From assembly GCA_964036275.1 (NCBI GenBank), contig OZ038433.1, positions 46,319,097 to 46,383,096 of the forward strand: a stretch of DNA of 64,000 bases. The letters run 5' to 3'. This DNA comes from Litoditis marina. Its lineage: Eukaryota > Nematoda > Chromadorea > Rhabditida > Rhabditidae. The notes beneath the pieces were generated by a model, which saw only the letters and a list, made by a program, of their open reading frames with translations, ran no database searches and was not told the origin of the DNA. Both the position numbers and the translations under genes were made by a program. Shown in pieces: positions 23,425-64,000 of the stretch; the first letter of the stretch is position 1; each line of letters starts with the position of its first letter.

Positions 23425-24509
23425 CTATTTATTGCAGATGTTGTTTTTAGTTATGTCTGGCGAATAAGATACATTTAGTTAATTACTTTCAGTTACTTGA
23501 ACAGTTATTTCATTGGATTTCACTATTTCACCTGGGTGCTATTACTTTTCCCATTCTGCTCCTTATTTATACAGACCACGAAACGTTCGAGCACGGAAAG
23601 AATGCAACATTAGACTTACAAAGCGCTTAGACAAGCAGCTGGACTTAGTTATTGTTTAATTCTACCATGATTTTGTTAATCAAGTGTGGTTAGGTTTCAC
23701 GTTCAGTTTGCGAATCGAACTCTCTGTAAAACACTGTTAAGCTCACATACTACGACATTTTCAGTGAAATCTCCACTTTTATACTCATATTTACGTATGA
23801 CAAGCGCAACCACGCGTTGAAACAGGATTTTGAACCATATTTGAATAACCGCTTGAAACACTTCACCATTTAAATATTCGATTTCAAAAAGAGAGTACTA
23901 CGCGGTCAGGAATATCCTTAGCCCAGAACAACGAAAATTGGTGGATATTTTGGAAATGCGTGCAGATGGTCTATATGAAACGATGGAATGATAAAAACAT
24001 ATACAATGTTCTATATGAAGGTTGTGTCAAAGTAATATATATTTTCTGAAACGATTAACTTAGGAATAGGTGAAACTCAACATGAGAATGAGGCAAACGT
24101 CGGAAAAGGATGATTGGGATATTGCTACAGTTTGTTTCACCCACATCTATCGTTTTACTGTTGATACGCTCAAACTTGCAAGGAAAAGTTTGGTCATTTG
24201 GTGTTTTAGATTTTCTTCAAATGGTGGAATTACGTTCTGCACCGTTACTACTACAAGGTAACGGTGCAGAAGGCAATACCTTCAATAGTTTGGAACCAGA
24301 ATAATGAATTATTCATTAGAAACTTCTCAATATTCGACGGATTACTGTAGAAGGACATTGATTGGTGAGACATAGTATACAGGAATTAGTGGGGGAGTTA
24401 GTGTGGGTAGTTTGTGTGTGTCGGCCTGTGCATGGCCCCATGTGGCATGGCTGAGGGTGCTAGAAGCTCAGCTATGCCAACATCTTGCCTGGCTCAGGTA
24501 AACAGGGGC

Positions 24510-24529
24510 GGGGGGGGGGGGGGGGGGGG
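24510..24529 (+). repeat. Run of 20 G
   Basis: Uninterrupted poly-G, preceded by GGGGC. It could form a G-quadruplex and is prone to deletion or miscounting. Confidence 0.95.
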
Positions 24530-25630
24530 AGTTAGAACAACCAATACTGGAATAGAGAAATGTAGGTTCAATAAATGTACACTTTCCATTCAGTGTTCAT
24601 AACAAAAACTGGATCACTCAATTTGTAAATTGAAATCAATTTTGGAGCGTGATCAACTTCTTAGAAAAGGCTTGAAAAGAAGATTATTGATAATACTGAC
24701 GTAACGCACAGAACACAATGAAATTTAGCATTTCATCATTGCGAAATTTTGAACACGGTTGTTGAATTCCGTTTCGCGTGAAAAATATTGACCAGCAGTG
24801 TATTTTGAAGTGCGCGCTCCCTTTCCGATTTTCTTATAAAAATGTACTGAAAATGGAAAAACTGATCACACGGTTTCACACGTTTCTCAGCTAGTTTTGG
24901 AAGTGTTATGGGATTCAATACGATATTAAGAAAACATTTTCAACACTGAACAATCCCAAATAAAAATGGAGTAGACGATTGGAAAAGTTTTCTAAATAGA
25001 AGGTAGAAAGATTGATTTGCGTTTTCTTAAGTTTTTGGTTTTTGCGGAGCCATCGTTCCAACTTTTTTGAAAGTTATTGCATAGCTGTTCGACGGATACG
25101 CCGTATCGAGTTACAGGTAAACACGAATGCACTTTGTTTCCTAAATTCTACGATTTCTCAGAAAAGAGCGAAGTTCTCACTAATAACGTTTTACAAGATG
25201 ATTTTCTCCAAAATACGATGGATCAGCCAGGAGAAAATGCTAGAGTTCTCTTGTCTCACTATGGACTTTTTTCCAGGTTTGATGTGACTTTTTCTTTTCT
25301 AGTATCTGAGAAAGAAATTACCTCACTTGGAATATTTACCTGTTTACAAACTCACATTCTACATAACTACTTTACTCAAAGGTATAAGAAACACCTCGGT
25401 GGGTGCTTCACGTTTCACGTGACCTTTTTCAGAAAGAAGATGACTCACTTATAGTATCTACTAATGTTTCCAACTAAGTGTTTTCACCACTTGCTCAACT
25501 ATTTTGCCCAAAAGGACACATCTCGGATGTTTTTCACGTCTGACTTGACTATTTCTTTTAGTTTCACGTGACTATTCATGTAGAACGTGACGGTTCTCTT
25601 CAATAGACACTGACTCACCGCGAATGTGCT

Positions 25631-25649
25631 GGGGGGGGGGGGGGGGGGG
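25631..25649 (+). repeat. Run of 19 G
   Basis: Uninterrupted poly-G followed by TC and six more G. Shorter runs on the same strand are at 33848-33860, 40658-40672 and 58880-58894. Confidence 0.95.
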
Positions 25650-26494
25650 TCGGGGGGAAGAGAGAAGCAGTGCCGTGCGGTGTGTGTACGTCTATCTGCC
25701 TGTGTGTGCAGTATGAGCAAACAGAGTTTGTTAGCGGAAGAAGACAGAGAGAAAGAGAGCACAAAACTCCACCCACAAATAGGCCACGCCCACTCGGAGA
25801 GGTAAAGGTCAAGTCAGTGACCCCATCGTTGAAGAAATGGAAAAAAAAGAATAATCATGGTCTTTGATTATTAAGTAGTTCTAAAATATACAGTATTGTC
25901 CACTCTTTATTACTTCGTTGTAAACTCTAAATCTGCTGTACTTCAATGAATATCGAACCAATAGAAAGCCAGCCAGCAACGAAAACCGCCAGCAAGGTAA
26001 TCATATCACACAATATATTTGGACTAAACGTGAATGTGGCCCATCCTACAGTCACGTCAATGTTTCATCAGTAGGCAATAAAGGGGCGAAGGAAGAGGTG
26101 GGCAGTTGTTTTTGCTTAACGGTTTGTAGTGTTAGATACGTACACTTGTAATTAGAGCTGAATTTTCTACTTTTCAGTTTAGTCGGAAAAGTTCTCTCGA
26201 CTGAATATAATATTATACTACATGGAAAGGCGCATAAATGCCGCCAATTCCATATCTGAGCAGGTGTTTGGTACCCAACCGGTTTTGTTGTCATTTTTTT
26301 CAGGTTACCTCAAAGGTAACCGGATTTAAATTTCAGTTTACCTACCGTTTAAGTAACCCGGAAGATATGTTACTAAATGTCGGCTGGGTTCAAAAAACCG
26401 CTTCATCCATGAATGATGATTGAGAAAACGCAGATTAGATTCAGACAGGCGGTATATTTCCGAATTTGACTTCTGAACTTGATGACGTAACAGC

Positions 26495-26508
26495 TGATGA
26501 CGTCATCA
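26495..26508. promoter_or_regulatory. CRE-like palindrome TGATGACGTCATCA
   Basis: A perfect 14-bp palindrome with a full TGACGTCA core, as bound by CREB/ATF-type bZIP factors. It lies in convergent intergenic DNA with no promoter nearby, so function is doubtful. Confidence 0.3.
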
Positions 26509-26628
26509 TGGATCGGATCCATTGAGCTGACGAATGAGCAAGGAGTGTTTGCACTGGATAAGCCACGATTGTTGCATCATTCGACAAACACGGAATGAAC
26601 TATGGGCAGTCATCTCTCTCGCTCTCCT

Positions 26629-26668
<40 letters not shown>

Positions 26669-27169
26669 AATGTCTATACCCCTCTCTCTCTGTCGCTTCT
26701 CTTATCTTTTTCGCTGTCCATCTCTCTATGTCTGTGGGTCTGTCTCCCTCTTTCTCTTCTTCTCTTTTATCCTATGTTATTCTGTATCTGTCCCTTTTCT
26801 CTCTTCTCTTTCTCTCTGTAGTTCTTTCTCCTTTCTTGTGTCTCTCTTTTAACTCTCATTCTATTAATCTATTTGTCTTCTACATTCACTTCAATTGAAC
26901 CAAACTACAGAAAGTATGTTAATCTAAGAACACTTCCTGTCATTTTCACCTTTCGTCTTCTCTGAGAGAACATTCTGTTATGACACATATGATGGTATTA
27001 CTCATTCGACATGAGAACCTCCAAATCTACTCTAGCCAAGAATACCGAATATGTTGGAAATATTATATTATTACAAGGTGTTTGGGGGAGTAGAAACTTG
27101 TTTTTCAGAGAAACACTCAAGTTTTATTTACCACACACTCGTGCTTATGACTCCATTCGAAACAAACCA

Positions 27170-27215
<46 letters not shown>

Positions 27216-28033
27216 TTCTATATTTGTCTCTCTTACTCTCTCGCTATCTTTCTCTTCGTCTGTTCCGAGTTTGAATGTCACTTTTATTATCATTCTAGTA
27301 AGAATGAGGAAGAAGTTCAACATTTGAAATAATATAAAATATTCATAAAAAAACATCCATATTTAGCGAACAGATACTCGTATGAATTATCGCTAAACAT
27401 TCTAAGAAAAAAAGACATCACAGTAAGAACTTTGAGCACAATAAACATAGAAATGTGATCTGAATAGAATGTTACACAGGCTTACATCTAACATACTGTG
27501 AAATCGCTATGCTTTCTTATACTAGAAGTGAAACATTTGATTGTGTGAGTTTCCCTTCTATTTGAATCTGCCATCAGCCCAGTTGAGGTAGTTGAGAAAA
27601 ACACAGAACGAATAATTATGAGGTTAACGTTAACGATAAAACTTTCTATATATCGGATTCGAGAGATGACAACACTTTCAGACATAAAAAACGGAAATAT
27701 ACCCCACAGAAATGAACCAATCACGCTAAAAGTATTCTTCTACACCAAAATTGATAGATACGCACACGTGAAGCGTGGAAAAATGAGTTGGCGAGTTTTT
27801 GTTGAGCTAACAGTCAGAACTGCTATCTAAATGCGAACGTGTTGAACACAGCAACACTATCATCGCGGCTCATCTTTTTTCACCTAACACATGGCTGTTT
27901 TATGCATGTAGCTGCATGACTTCACATAAGCGATTCAGGCGACCGATATTGAGTTTTATATACTTTATGGTTTCTATTAATGTTAATATTTATGTAGCTG
28001 ACCGATTGCGCGTTTCAAAATCACTTTCGTTTT

Positions 28034-56353
<28,320 letters not shown>

Positions 56354-59296
56354 CGCTGGAAAATCGCTAAATCGATAATGGGGTCGAAAAAGTGCGGAAT
56401 TCAATACATCACTGGACTAAATTCCTGATTGACTGAGAGAAAACAGAATATCAATAAGTTGATAATTAGATGGAAAATTTACAGAAAGAAGGATTTTATA
56501 GCTAAATTGATGGGCAGAAAAGTTGAAAATCGTATAACTGACGGAGAAAATACAGAAAATCAATATAGAAATTAATAAATCGTAAACTGGATAAATTGAA
56601 AGAAAAAGATGCAAACCAACAAGTTGATAATTAGATCGAATAATATAGAAATGAATGATTCCATAACTGGATGGAAAGTCAGAAGCTGGACTGATTGACC
56701 CAAAAATGAGTGAATCGGATTGCAAAAATGACAGCACAACGAATAGATAACTGGACTGAATAAACAGCAATTCAATAAGTCAAATCACTGATTGGATGGT
56801 TTGTTTCTATTTGCAAGCGAGCAAATGAAGACTAAATTAAGAAGGAAAGATTAAAAAGTTTTTTTTTCTTGTGAGTTAATAGATTTTATTCTAAATCCAC
56901 ACGGATTTATTCATTAAATGAACACGTGAAACAGTTGCAATACTGGTTGAATAGGTAATTACCGCGATCTGGTTAGCTCAAATTATAGGAAAAATTGGTC
57001 TGCGGCTAAACTAGGACTGAGGTAAAGTTTATCCAAAAGAATTTGTTCCCATTTGTAATTTGATCTTCAATCAGAGCAAAAGTATGAATAAATAGGTAAA
57101 ACTTGATTAAAATACCTTCAAAAATATTATTAAAGTGTTAGAATTATACGTCACCAGAAGTCAAGTGTTTCTCGTCAACCGTGCCGCTTATAAATGAAAA
57201 ACAACATAATAAACAACGTTATAACAGCACAAAAAATGTTCCGAATAAGAATGATAGCTCTAATTTGATATAGTGCATATATATAGTACAATGTGAAATA
57301 GTAATTAACAGTGATACGAATGAAAGTGGTACGTTTCGCCTCTACCTCACACGCAACCACTATTTCACTGTGAAGTTTTACATTTATACTGTGATAGGGA
57401 AGCAGCATGTAGAATACGCATGCGTAGGTTACTCTTCATGTTTCTTTGAAACGTTACAATCTGTTAATACTATAAAATAGCACCATGAAACATCACGATG
57501 ACATATGAACTAGGTTGTAACAAACTTTTTCGACAGCTCGTAGAGCTTGGACGGAAAGAGAGGGAGAGAGAGAGTTTGGGTGAGAGGTAGAGATAGACAA
57601 AGTTATTTAATATGCGAAAACCTGAAACTGCGAACTTCGGTTAGAATGAAATATCAAAACTTATAAGTTTATATGTTTCCCAGATAAAATCCTCCATTTT
57701 TAACAAATATTCTCCATTATTAATGCATAAACGACCGTTACGGGGAGCGACAGTGGAAGAAGATGAATAAATCGGATTAAATGCGATAGCAAAACAAAGC
57801 GCCGACAAGGAGTGAGAGCAATCACCAAGAATTGACAACAAAAACAAAAATGGTATAGTTGACAGTTCATTATATTTTAAAGATGTTTGTTCACAAGCAT
57901 TGATCTTTTCTTTCAGAAAGTTCACTCTAAAACAACGTGACGCAAACAAAAACGCAAGAAGTTGTTGGATGCGAATAATCGAAATAAGAAGTTTAGTATT
58001 AGTAAACAGAAAACATTTACAAGTGAAAGTAGGATGATTTCCGTAAGAGCATTGACAAAAGAGTGAATCAGCGTTTATTTTGGAGCGGAGGTTGACATTT
58101 TGTGTACAAGAGAACCATAAAAGAGGGAACAGGCGGAGAGAGATATTATGGGTGACTTTGGATGGATTATGGGGACATAAACTAGGGTAGCTGGGGATAT
58201 ACACATCGAGAAGGAGAGAGATGGGGAGAGAGAGAAACATAGAGGGAGGGAGAGAGAGAGAGAAAGAGAAAGAGAAAGAGAGAGAGAGAGGAAAACAGGA
58301 GAGGGTGAGGAAAAGAGAGAAGAAGACGGCAGAGCATGAGAGGAAGGTATACAAAGGGGGGGGGGAGAAAAATTACAAAGGGGAGAGAGGGGAGGAGAGT
58401 GAGGTAGGGAAAGAGTGGGAGAGTGAAAAGATGGATTGAGATAGAAGAGATAGAGAGAGAGAGGGGGGGGGAGAAAGAGAAAGAAAAAGAGAAAGAGAGA
58501 GAAAGAGATACACATAGATGTGTGCGTAATTTGTGCTAATAGGGCGCGGGCGTGTGAATCGTGGTTGATGGTGGGCCGCGATAAGTTGCAATTGATCAAG
58601 TTTCACCTGTCTCTGGTGTGAATGATAGCGGTGGTGCAGTTGGCGCACGGATGAAGGGGCGTGGCCTGGGGGTCCAGTTGCACAGCCTGGGGCGGGTGAC
58701 GGGGGTGAGCGTCTTGTCATCGATTAGGCGGCCCCCCATCAATCGAATGATAAGAAATGTGTCGCGGCTACAAATATCCAGAAACCGTGCGCCATCGGTC
58801 ACTCATGCGCACGGTTGCGTATGAAAAGCACAAATGCCGCCGCTGGCTACGATTTACTATAGTATGCATCCAATTTATCGGGGGGGGGGGGGGGTAAACG
58901 TGGGCACAGCAGAATTCTCGAACATACTATGTTGAATATGGCCCGCTCTTTTCAAAACAGACTTACACTTGATATGGCTCTTTCCCGATGTTTTTATAGT
59001 TGATCTCAGTGTTGTCCGATGAACATTTGGGAATCAAGGCGTGTATCGAGATCGGACTACGAAACAGATTTGGTCACTTCTACGTCAAAGATTTGCTATA
59101 CGAATAGTTGTTTGCATGGATTTGTAATTAGTGTGAAACACCCATGTAGTTTTGTGATATTCTCAGAAACCATCACTGTCGATCAACTACAAGATTACGT
59201 GGGAAATGTTGAAAGCATGATAGTTCACGTGCGATTATCAAAAGTGCGATCGATGTGTATTTAAGTGACCATTTCACGTGATGTTTCCAGGTAGTT
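56354..59296. other. Upstream region of the KANK gene, no gene assigned
   Basis: Contains AT-rich DNA with many GATAA / AATAAG stretches (56400-57480) and AG-rich simple repeats (58180-58510). A GC-richer, non-repetitive stretch at ~58560-58830 is the best candidate here for a KANK promoter or untranslated first exon. A G run is at 58880-58894. Long minus frames near 57641-58599 are mostly CT-repeat translations. Confidence 0.5.
58180..58510 (+). repeat. AG-rich simple repeat
   Basis: Degenerate GAGA/GGGA/GAAA repeats over 330 bp upstream of the KANK gene. The minus-strand frames give Ser/Leu/Pro-rich shadow proteins. Confidence 0.9.
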
Positions 59297-59297
59297 A

Positions 59298-59496
59298 TAT
59301 AGTGGGTGCCAATATTTTAAATTTCTGTCTCTCGCCGAAATCGAACCTGCGAGCAAAATATTTGTAGCAGAGCGCAACAACCACTGCGATATTAGAAAAC
59401 ATAACCAACAAACTTCGGAATCAAAGACATGCATGCGTACACAGAGGAAAGTGAGATATACAGTACCCTCTTGCCTTCCCGTTGGCGATGACTATA
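59298..59496 (-). repeat. tRNA-like MITE
   Basis: ATAGTGGGTGCC to GTTGGCGATGACTATA. On the minus strand the B-box-like GGTTCGATTTC is retained. Confidence 0.8.
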
Positions 59497-59991
59497 GCCT
59501 GTTTGGCAACAAAATGAATGTTCTCTGAACAGGAGTTAATCAAATACAGATATAGTTCGTTTCACCCATCGATAGCAGTCAGCCATGCTGGCCGAGCGCA
59601 CCCTACATTGCAGGCGACTGATCTGGCAGCTTGCCAGTATTTTCATTGCAAATACTCAGACAATTCCCAGCCAATTGGCCAGCTACTTTTGTAGCGGCCT
59701 TGACGAGAGAGGGTGCAGGTCAGAGAGACGTAGATGTCTGCGCCCTCATTGACCTACATGCTCTCTCGCTTTTGTAGCTGGCCAATCGCACAAAATTGGC
59801 GCCAATCGTTCCGAGTAAAAATTCGAAAAGTGGTTATTTTAAGATTTTCGCCAATTTTTTGTTTTCAAAAGGTTACCACCAAACCGGGGAGTAATTTAAA
59901 GAACTTTTTGTGCGATAAAATAAGCATTGAAAAACGGGAGACCCGCGTTCCGTCCGCTAAATCACGCGAGACATCGTAAAATCAATTATAG

Positions 59992-60685
59992 CTTACCGGG
60001 TGCTATTAAGAGGTCAAGTCAGTGGTTGCGGACGGGCAGCGAGCCTGAGTTGAATGGAGACTATTGGTGTGCGGGAAAAGTATTTGTCAGTTTGTTCTCC
60101 AAACTTTGCAAATGTGGGACTACGGTGGATGTTGATTGCGAGTGATTACTGTGGATCATCAATTTTTTTCATGTTCTGAGGTTTTTCTTATTTTCAATTT
60201 TATTGGTAAAATGTTGTATTCGGTAACAGCTCAGCTCAACTAGTATTTCCTTGTTGTATTAAGAGTGACTGCAACTAAACTAGTTATGAAGTATAAGTTT
60301 CTGAGCTGTAGTTTGATGTCTTACATAATGAAACGACATAACAGTACAACATGGTAACATGATCAGTTTCGGTCTGCTTTATATGTTAAACATTCGCTTT
60401 TGAATTTCGAACAAGTTGAGTTTAGTTGAAAGTCGTTACAAAAAGCTAACACCCTCTAGTATTTCGTGTCAATTGAATTAAGTTTTTCCTTTTTACAAGA
60501 GTAAATTACAGGGTTCTGCACCCAAGCTTGCCCGTAAGGATGTGAATCGGAGAAACACTGTGAGAAACAAGATGCAGTCGTTCAATGCTATACTGGCTGC
60601 TCGTGTTCCAACAAAGACCGAGATCGATATCTATTTACTTGATATGTCTCGACACGTTTCGCACAAGTCGCACAAGAGAAAGTAA
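59992..60685 (+). CDS. Possible last exons of an unidentified gene
   Basis: Two stretches have exon character. 59992-60079 follows AATTATAG and encodes LPGAIKRSSQWLRTG and ELNGDYWCAGK, ending at a possible GTATTT donor. 60512-60685 follows AAATTACAG and encodes 57 residues with KLARKDVNRRNTVRNKMQ, TKTEIDIYLLDMSRH and a basic SHKSHKRK end, stopping at TAA 60683-60685. They join in phase. An AATAAA follows at 60767-60772. I recognise no family and see no start or further upstream exon. It may be a pseudogene fragment. Confidence 0.35.
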
Positions 60686-61376
60686 ATTCTCAGTTTCATA
60701 CCTGTGATGTACATAGTTTTTGTTAATGATAGGTGGTTTTGTTAACGTTCTGTTATCCATGTAAATAATAAATATTGTTATCTCAGTGTAAATCTATTAG
60801 CAAACTGGGGAGATCACTAGTATTGAAAAACATCAAAATATGAAGTTTGAAAGGTGAAATTAATGAGAAGATATTTACACTCAGTCTCTACAAGTTATCA
60901 GTCCGAGTTAGCCAATAGCCCGAGTTAGTGTTGACCCCTGTAATTATGCGGTGCACGGCTGCCCGTCCGCTCGACCAATTAGTGCGCGCTGCCCGTCCGG
61001 TCAACACCCCAATGTCTGCTGACCGTCCGCCTGGAAATCGAGAGAGCCAGCGGACGGGCCGCGGTGGACCCTTGAAAAACGGCCAGAAAAGGTGATCGGA
61101 TATCACTGTTTTTAGTTTTTGACATTTGTTCCGATGGCCGTCTGCTTGTGGGCGCAGCGCCACCTATCGCCGCTGAGTTCAATACCCAGCTGGTGCACAA
61201 TTTTGATTAGGCTGATCGCTGTTGGAAACTTTCCAACACAATTGACTCCGCCCACTAAAATCTACTGTAACTGGCTGCTATGGATGGGTGAAACGAACTA
61301 TAGAGTACATATACAAAAATTAGTGTTATGCAGGTGACTCTATTTAAACATTTGAAAACATGCGTCAATAAAGTAT

Positions 61377-61511
61377 ATATACTAGTAGTAAATTGAATAT
61401 CCACGTGAAGTTAGCATTCTGATGAGGCATCGTACAGTTTGTCATTGCACGTTTCTGAGTTCTTCCGTGTGTAACATGTTTCACGTGACTGTGAAATTGA
61501 CTAACAGTATA
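61377..61511 (-). repeat. CACGTG-type MITE
   Basis: TATACTAGTAGTAAATTG to TTGACTAACAGTATA, followed directly by three further CACGTG sites within 60 bp (61524-61556). Confidence 0.85.
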
Positions 61512-61875
61512 GTTCCCATCACGTTTCACGTGACTGTTCCAATCATTCACGTGACCCCGTTTCCAGGTAGTTACAGACAGTCGGGCCCCAATATGGTTGT
61601 CTCCAAGAAGTAAACAAACGATAATAGTAGGGGTGGGAAGGACTGTTTGACAGTGTTCTTAGTCGTATCCGATCAGGCGAAACGCATCAATTAATGCCGG
61701 TAATCGACAGGAAATACGGGAGGAGTAGGGAGAATTATGTAAGAAAAATAATAGATACATTCACATGAATATGTAAATAGAAATATGTAATATTCATCAC
61801 GTTTCATAGGTCGAAACTTCAGAATGCTATTTATATTTATGCGCGGGGAACGATTGCTCACAAGCATTTCAAGAG

Positions 61876-63970
61876 TATATCGCGCGCAGCGCGAAGCGCT
61901 GCGTGTGAGTTGTGTTTGGTTTGGCCATTGCGCACCCATTTTTGGCTTTCAAACCACAAAAGTCTTCAAATAAAACTTTTTTTCGAAATTTAAAAAAAGA
62001 GAGAGCTAGATATCTATTGAATACATGTTGTGTGAAAAAATTAGGAAAATCGGTCAAGGTTGAAAAAAGTTATGCTGTCGTGTCGTTATGAAAATTTCCG
62101 TTGTCCCTCGTCCCTCGTCCCTCGTCCCTCGTCGCTCGTCGCTCGTCGCTCGTCCCTCGTCCAATGTCCGCATAGAAAATTATTTTTTTAACTACTGGAC
62201 CAATTCGGCTGAAATTTGGCACACATGTGTAAACCCCAAAGTTAGCGCGGCCCAAGAAGTTTGGTGATGTCACGTTTCGTTTGGCGCTTGGCGCGGGCGC
62301 CAATAGGCGCCAGTAGCAGGAAAATATGTGTTCCCATGGATGAAATGCTCCGAAATTTTGCACAGAGGTTAGATTAGTGAATCCCAACCTTCTCTGAAAA
62401 TTTGGTGTCATGGTTTATATTTGGCGCCAAACGCTGGCGCCCAGTGGCGCCAAATTAGAACAACGCCGGGCAGGTAAGGTAACGAGCGAAATGTTCACAG
62501 ATGTCCGAACATCTGTGAACATAGTTAACGAATACAGCTTGGATACCAACATTTCTTCGACATTCTGCGCCAAAACGGTACTTCATCCGCCAATTGGCGC
62601 CAAAATTGAAAATAGGGTTTCTGAACCAAAAAAGTCATAAATTGTGCTAATTGGTCGAGGCCATTCATTCCAAGTTTTTTGTTACTAATTAGAGTAACTT
62701 ATATTTGGCGCCAAACGCTGGCGCCCGGTGGCGCCAAATTAGAACAACGCCAGGCAAGTAGGGTAACGAGCGAAATGTTCCACAGATGTTCGAACTATGG
62801 TCATAGTTAACGAATACGGCTTGGATAGCAACATTTCTTCGACATTCTGCGCCAAAACGGTACTTTATCCGCCAATTGGCGCCAAATTGAAAATAGGGTT
62901 TCTGAACCAAAAAACAGTCGGAAATTGTGCTAATTGGTCGAGGTCATTCATTCCAAGTTATTTGTTACCAATTAGAGTAACTTTATATTTGGCGCCAAAC
63001 GCTGGCGCCCAGTGGCGCCAAATTAGAACAACGCCAGGATTGTAGGGTAACGAGCGAAATGTTCCACAGATGTCTAAACGATGAACATAGTTAACGAATA
63101 CGGCTTGGGTACCAACATTTCTTCGACATTATGCGCCAAAACGGTACTTTATCCGCCAATTGGCACCAAAATTGAAAATAGGGTTTCTGAATCAAAAAGC
63201 AGTCGGAAACTGTGTTAATTGGTCGAGGTCATTCATTCCAAGTTATTTGTTACCAATTAGAGTAACTTTATATTTGGCGCCAAACGCTGGCGCCCAGTGG
63301 CGCCAAATTAGAACAAAGCCAGGATTGTAGGGTAACGAGCGAAATGTTCCACAGATGTCCGAACTATGAACATAGTTAACGAATACGGCTTGGGTACCAA
63401 CATTTCTTCGACATTCTGCGCCAAAACGGTACTTTATCCGCCAATTGGCACCAAAATTGAAAATAGGGTTTCTGAATCAAAAAAACAGTCAATTGTGCTA
63501 ATTGGTCGAGGCCATTCATTCCAAGTTATTTGTTACTAATTAGAGTAACATGTTCTGTATCTGGTGCCAATGGCTGGCGCCCGTTCGCGCCAATGGAGAA
63601 AATACTTTCTTACTGTAATGACGCAGATTTTTCACAATACTCAGATTTCAATTACGGAAGCGGAAAAAAGCTGTTTTTTGAATGTTTCAGGATCACATCG
63701 TTTGAAAACCTGGAACTTTCAGATATCAGGATGTTTTATAGTCACCACTATTCAAAAATCGTTTTTCTAAGTCAACTCTAGAAGTGGTTGTACTAGTACA
63801 ACTAGCAAAAAGAGAACAATTTGTAAAAAGTGGGGGACCAGGAAGTGTGTGAGTTCTGTTCGGTTTCACCGTTTTCTGCAAAAAGTGAACAATACGATGT
63901 TGTGAATGAGTGTGCAACAAAAAAAGAACAATACATTTGTTTGCACAACGATTCACAAGAAACAGAATAT
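61876..63970 (-). mobile_element. Fold-back/GGCGCC repeat element, copy B (inverted, may extend past the window)
   Basis: Reverse-order counterpart of 37551-39003. It starts TATCGCGCGCAGCGCGAAGC, then GTGTTTGGTTTGGCCATTGC, then the CCCTCGTCC stretch (62103-62162). Then come GGCGCC repeats (62280-63600) and the GGGACCAGGAAGTGTGTGAG arm (63835 onward). Copy B differs mainly by expansion of the GGCGCC unit. The second fold-back arm seen in copy A is not visible before 64000. Confidence 0.75.
62420..63560 (+). repeat. Four tandem ~284-bp units with TTTGGCGCCAAA
   Basis: Units begin at 62420, 62704, 62988 and 63273 (spacings 284, 284, 285), and a degenerate fifth start is near 63560. Each begins with the 12-bp palindrome TTTGGCGCCAAA, then CGCTGGCGCC and GTGGCGCCAAATTAGAACAA, and later GTTAACGAATACGGCTTGG. 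Copy A of the element has about one such unit. Confidence 0.9.
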
Positions 63971-64000
63971 ACAAAGTATAAATTGAACGTAAAAGTGCAT

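Larger units (their letters stand above)
23425..28033. other. Convergent intergenic region without a recognisable gene
   Basis: Lies between the 3' ends of the SelP-like gene (plus) and the KANK gene (minus). Open frames here are short and several are translations of CT repeats. I see G runs at 24510-24529 and 25631-25649, CT microsatellites at ~26618-26670 and ~27174-27210, a 14-bp CRE-like palindrome at 26495-26508, and nothing with protein character. Confidence 0.7.

Noticed and set aside
26534..26898. Several ~90-aa frames
   Set aside because: CT-microsatellite translations in intergenic DNA.
57641..58599. Overlapping minus frames of 237 and 174 aa
   Set aside because: Mostly Ser/Leu/Pro from CT-rich simple repeats; no splice-supported extension or family pattern.
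62420..63560. CRISPR-like array
   Set aside because: Units are ~284 bp and repeated in full, without spacers; the genome is eukaryotic.

Overview
The window is eukaryotic and most likely nematode. The genes are split into many short exons, about 30 to 430 nt and mostly near 100 nt. Introns start with GT and end almost always in TTTCAG or a close variant. Several start codons sit 1-3 nt after a TTCCAG-like acceptor, as expected for spliced-leader addition. The introns are packed with short MITE-like repeats. I cannot place the species. The many short exons and long repeat-rich introns would suit a diplogastrid or strongylid better than Caenorhabditis; that is inference.

Left part, 1-23.4 kb: a head-to-head gene pair inside a tandem duplication. 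On the minus strand is a 2-hydroxyacyl-CoA lyase (HACL1 family). On the plus strand is a secreted protein with a selenoprotein-P N-terminal domain, a glutamine-rich middle and a cysteine-rich end. About 2.5 kb rich in CACGTG separates them. Bases 1-8252 reappear at 10126-18377 with no difference that I found, at a constant offset of 10125. The layout fits a tandem duplication with a 10,125-bp unit and its junction at 8252/8253. The junction cuts both genes: the left SelP-like copy ends in a short novel tail, and the right HACL copy stops after its first ~249 codons. The right SelP-like copy (14924-23413) is complete. The left HACL copy runs off the window.

Middle, 23.4-28.0 kb: convergent intergenic DNA with simple repeats and two long G runs.

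Right part, 28.0-56.4 kb: one large minus-strand gene, a KANK/VAB-19 orthologue. I can thread 31 coding exons in one frame (3282 nt, 1093 aa) from an N-terminal KN motif to C-terminal ankyrin repeats. Its introns hold a 3.5-kb LTR retrotransposon that lacks reverse transcriptase, a 1.45-kb fold-back repeat element, and many MITEs, some only a few bases from splice sites.

56.4-64 kb: upstream of the KANK gene lie AG-rich repeats, a tRNA-like MITE, possible last exons of an unidentified plus-strand gene near 60 kb, and an inverted second copy of the 1.45-kb element. In that copy a ~284-bp subunit has expanded to four tandem repeats, each with a perfect TTTGGCGCCAAA palindrome.

The HACL and KANK genes are ordinary conserved genes. 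The parts most worth a second look are the SelP-like architecture, the gene-breaking duplication, the CACGTG and E2F-like motif arrays, and the repeats crowding the KANK splice sites.
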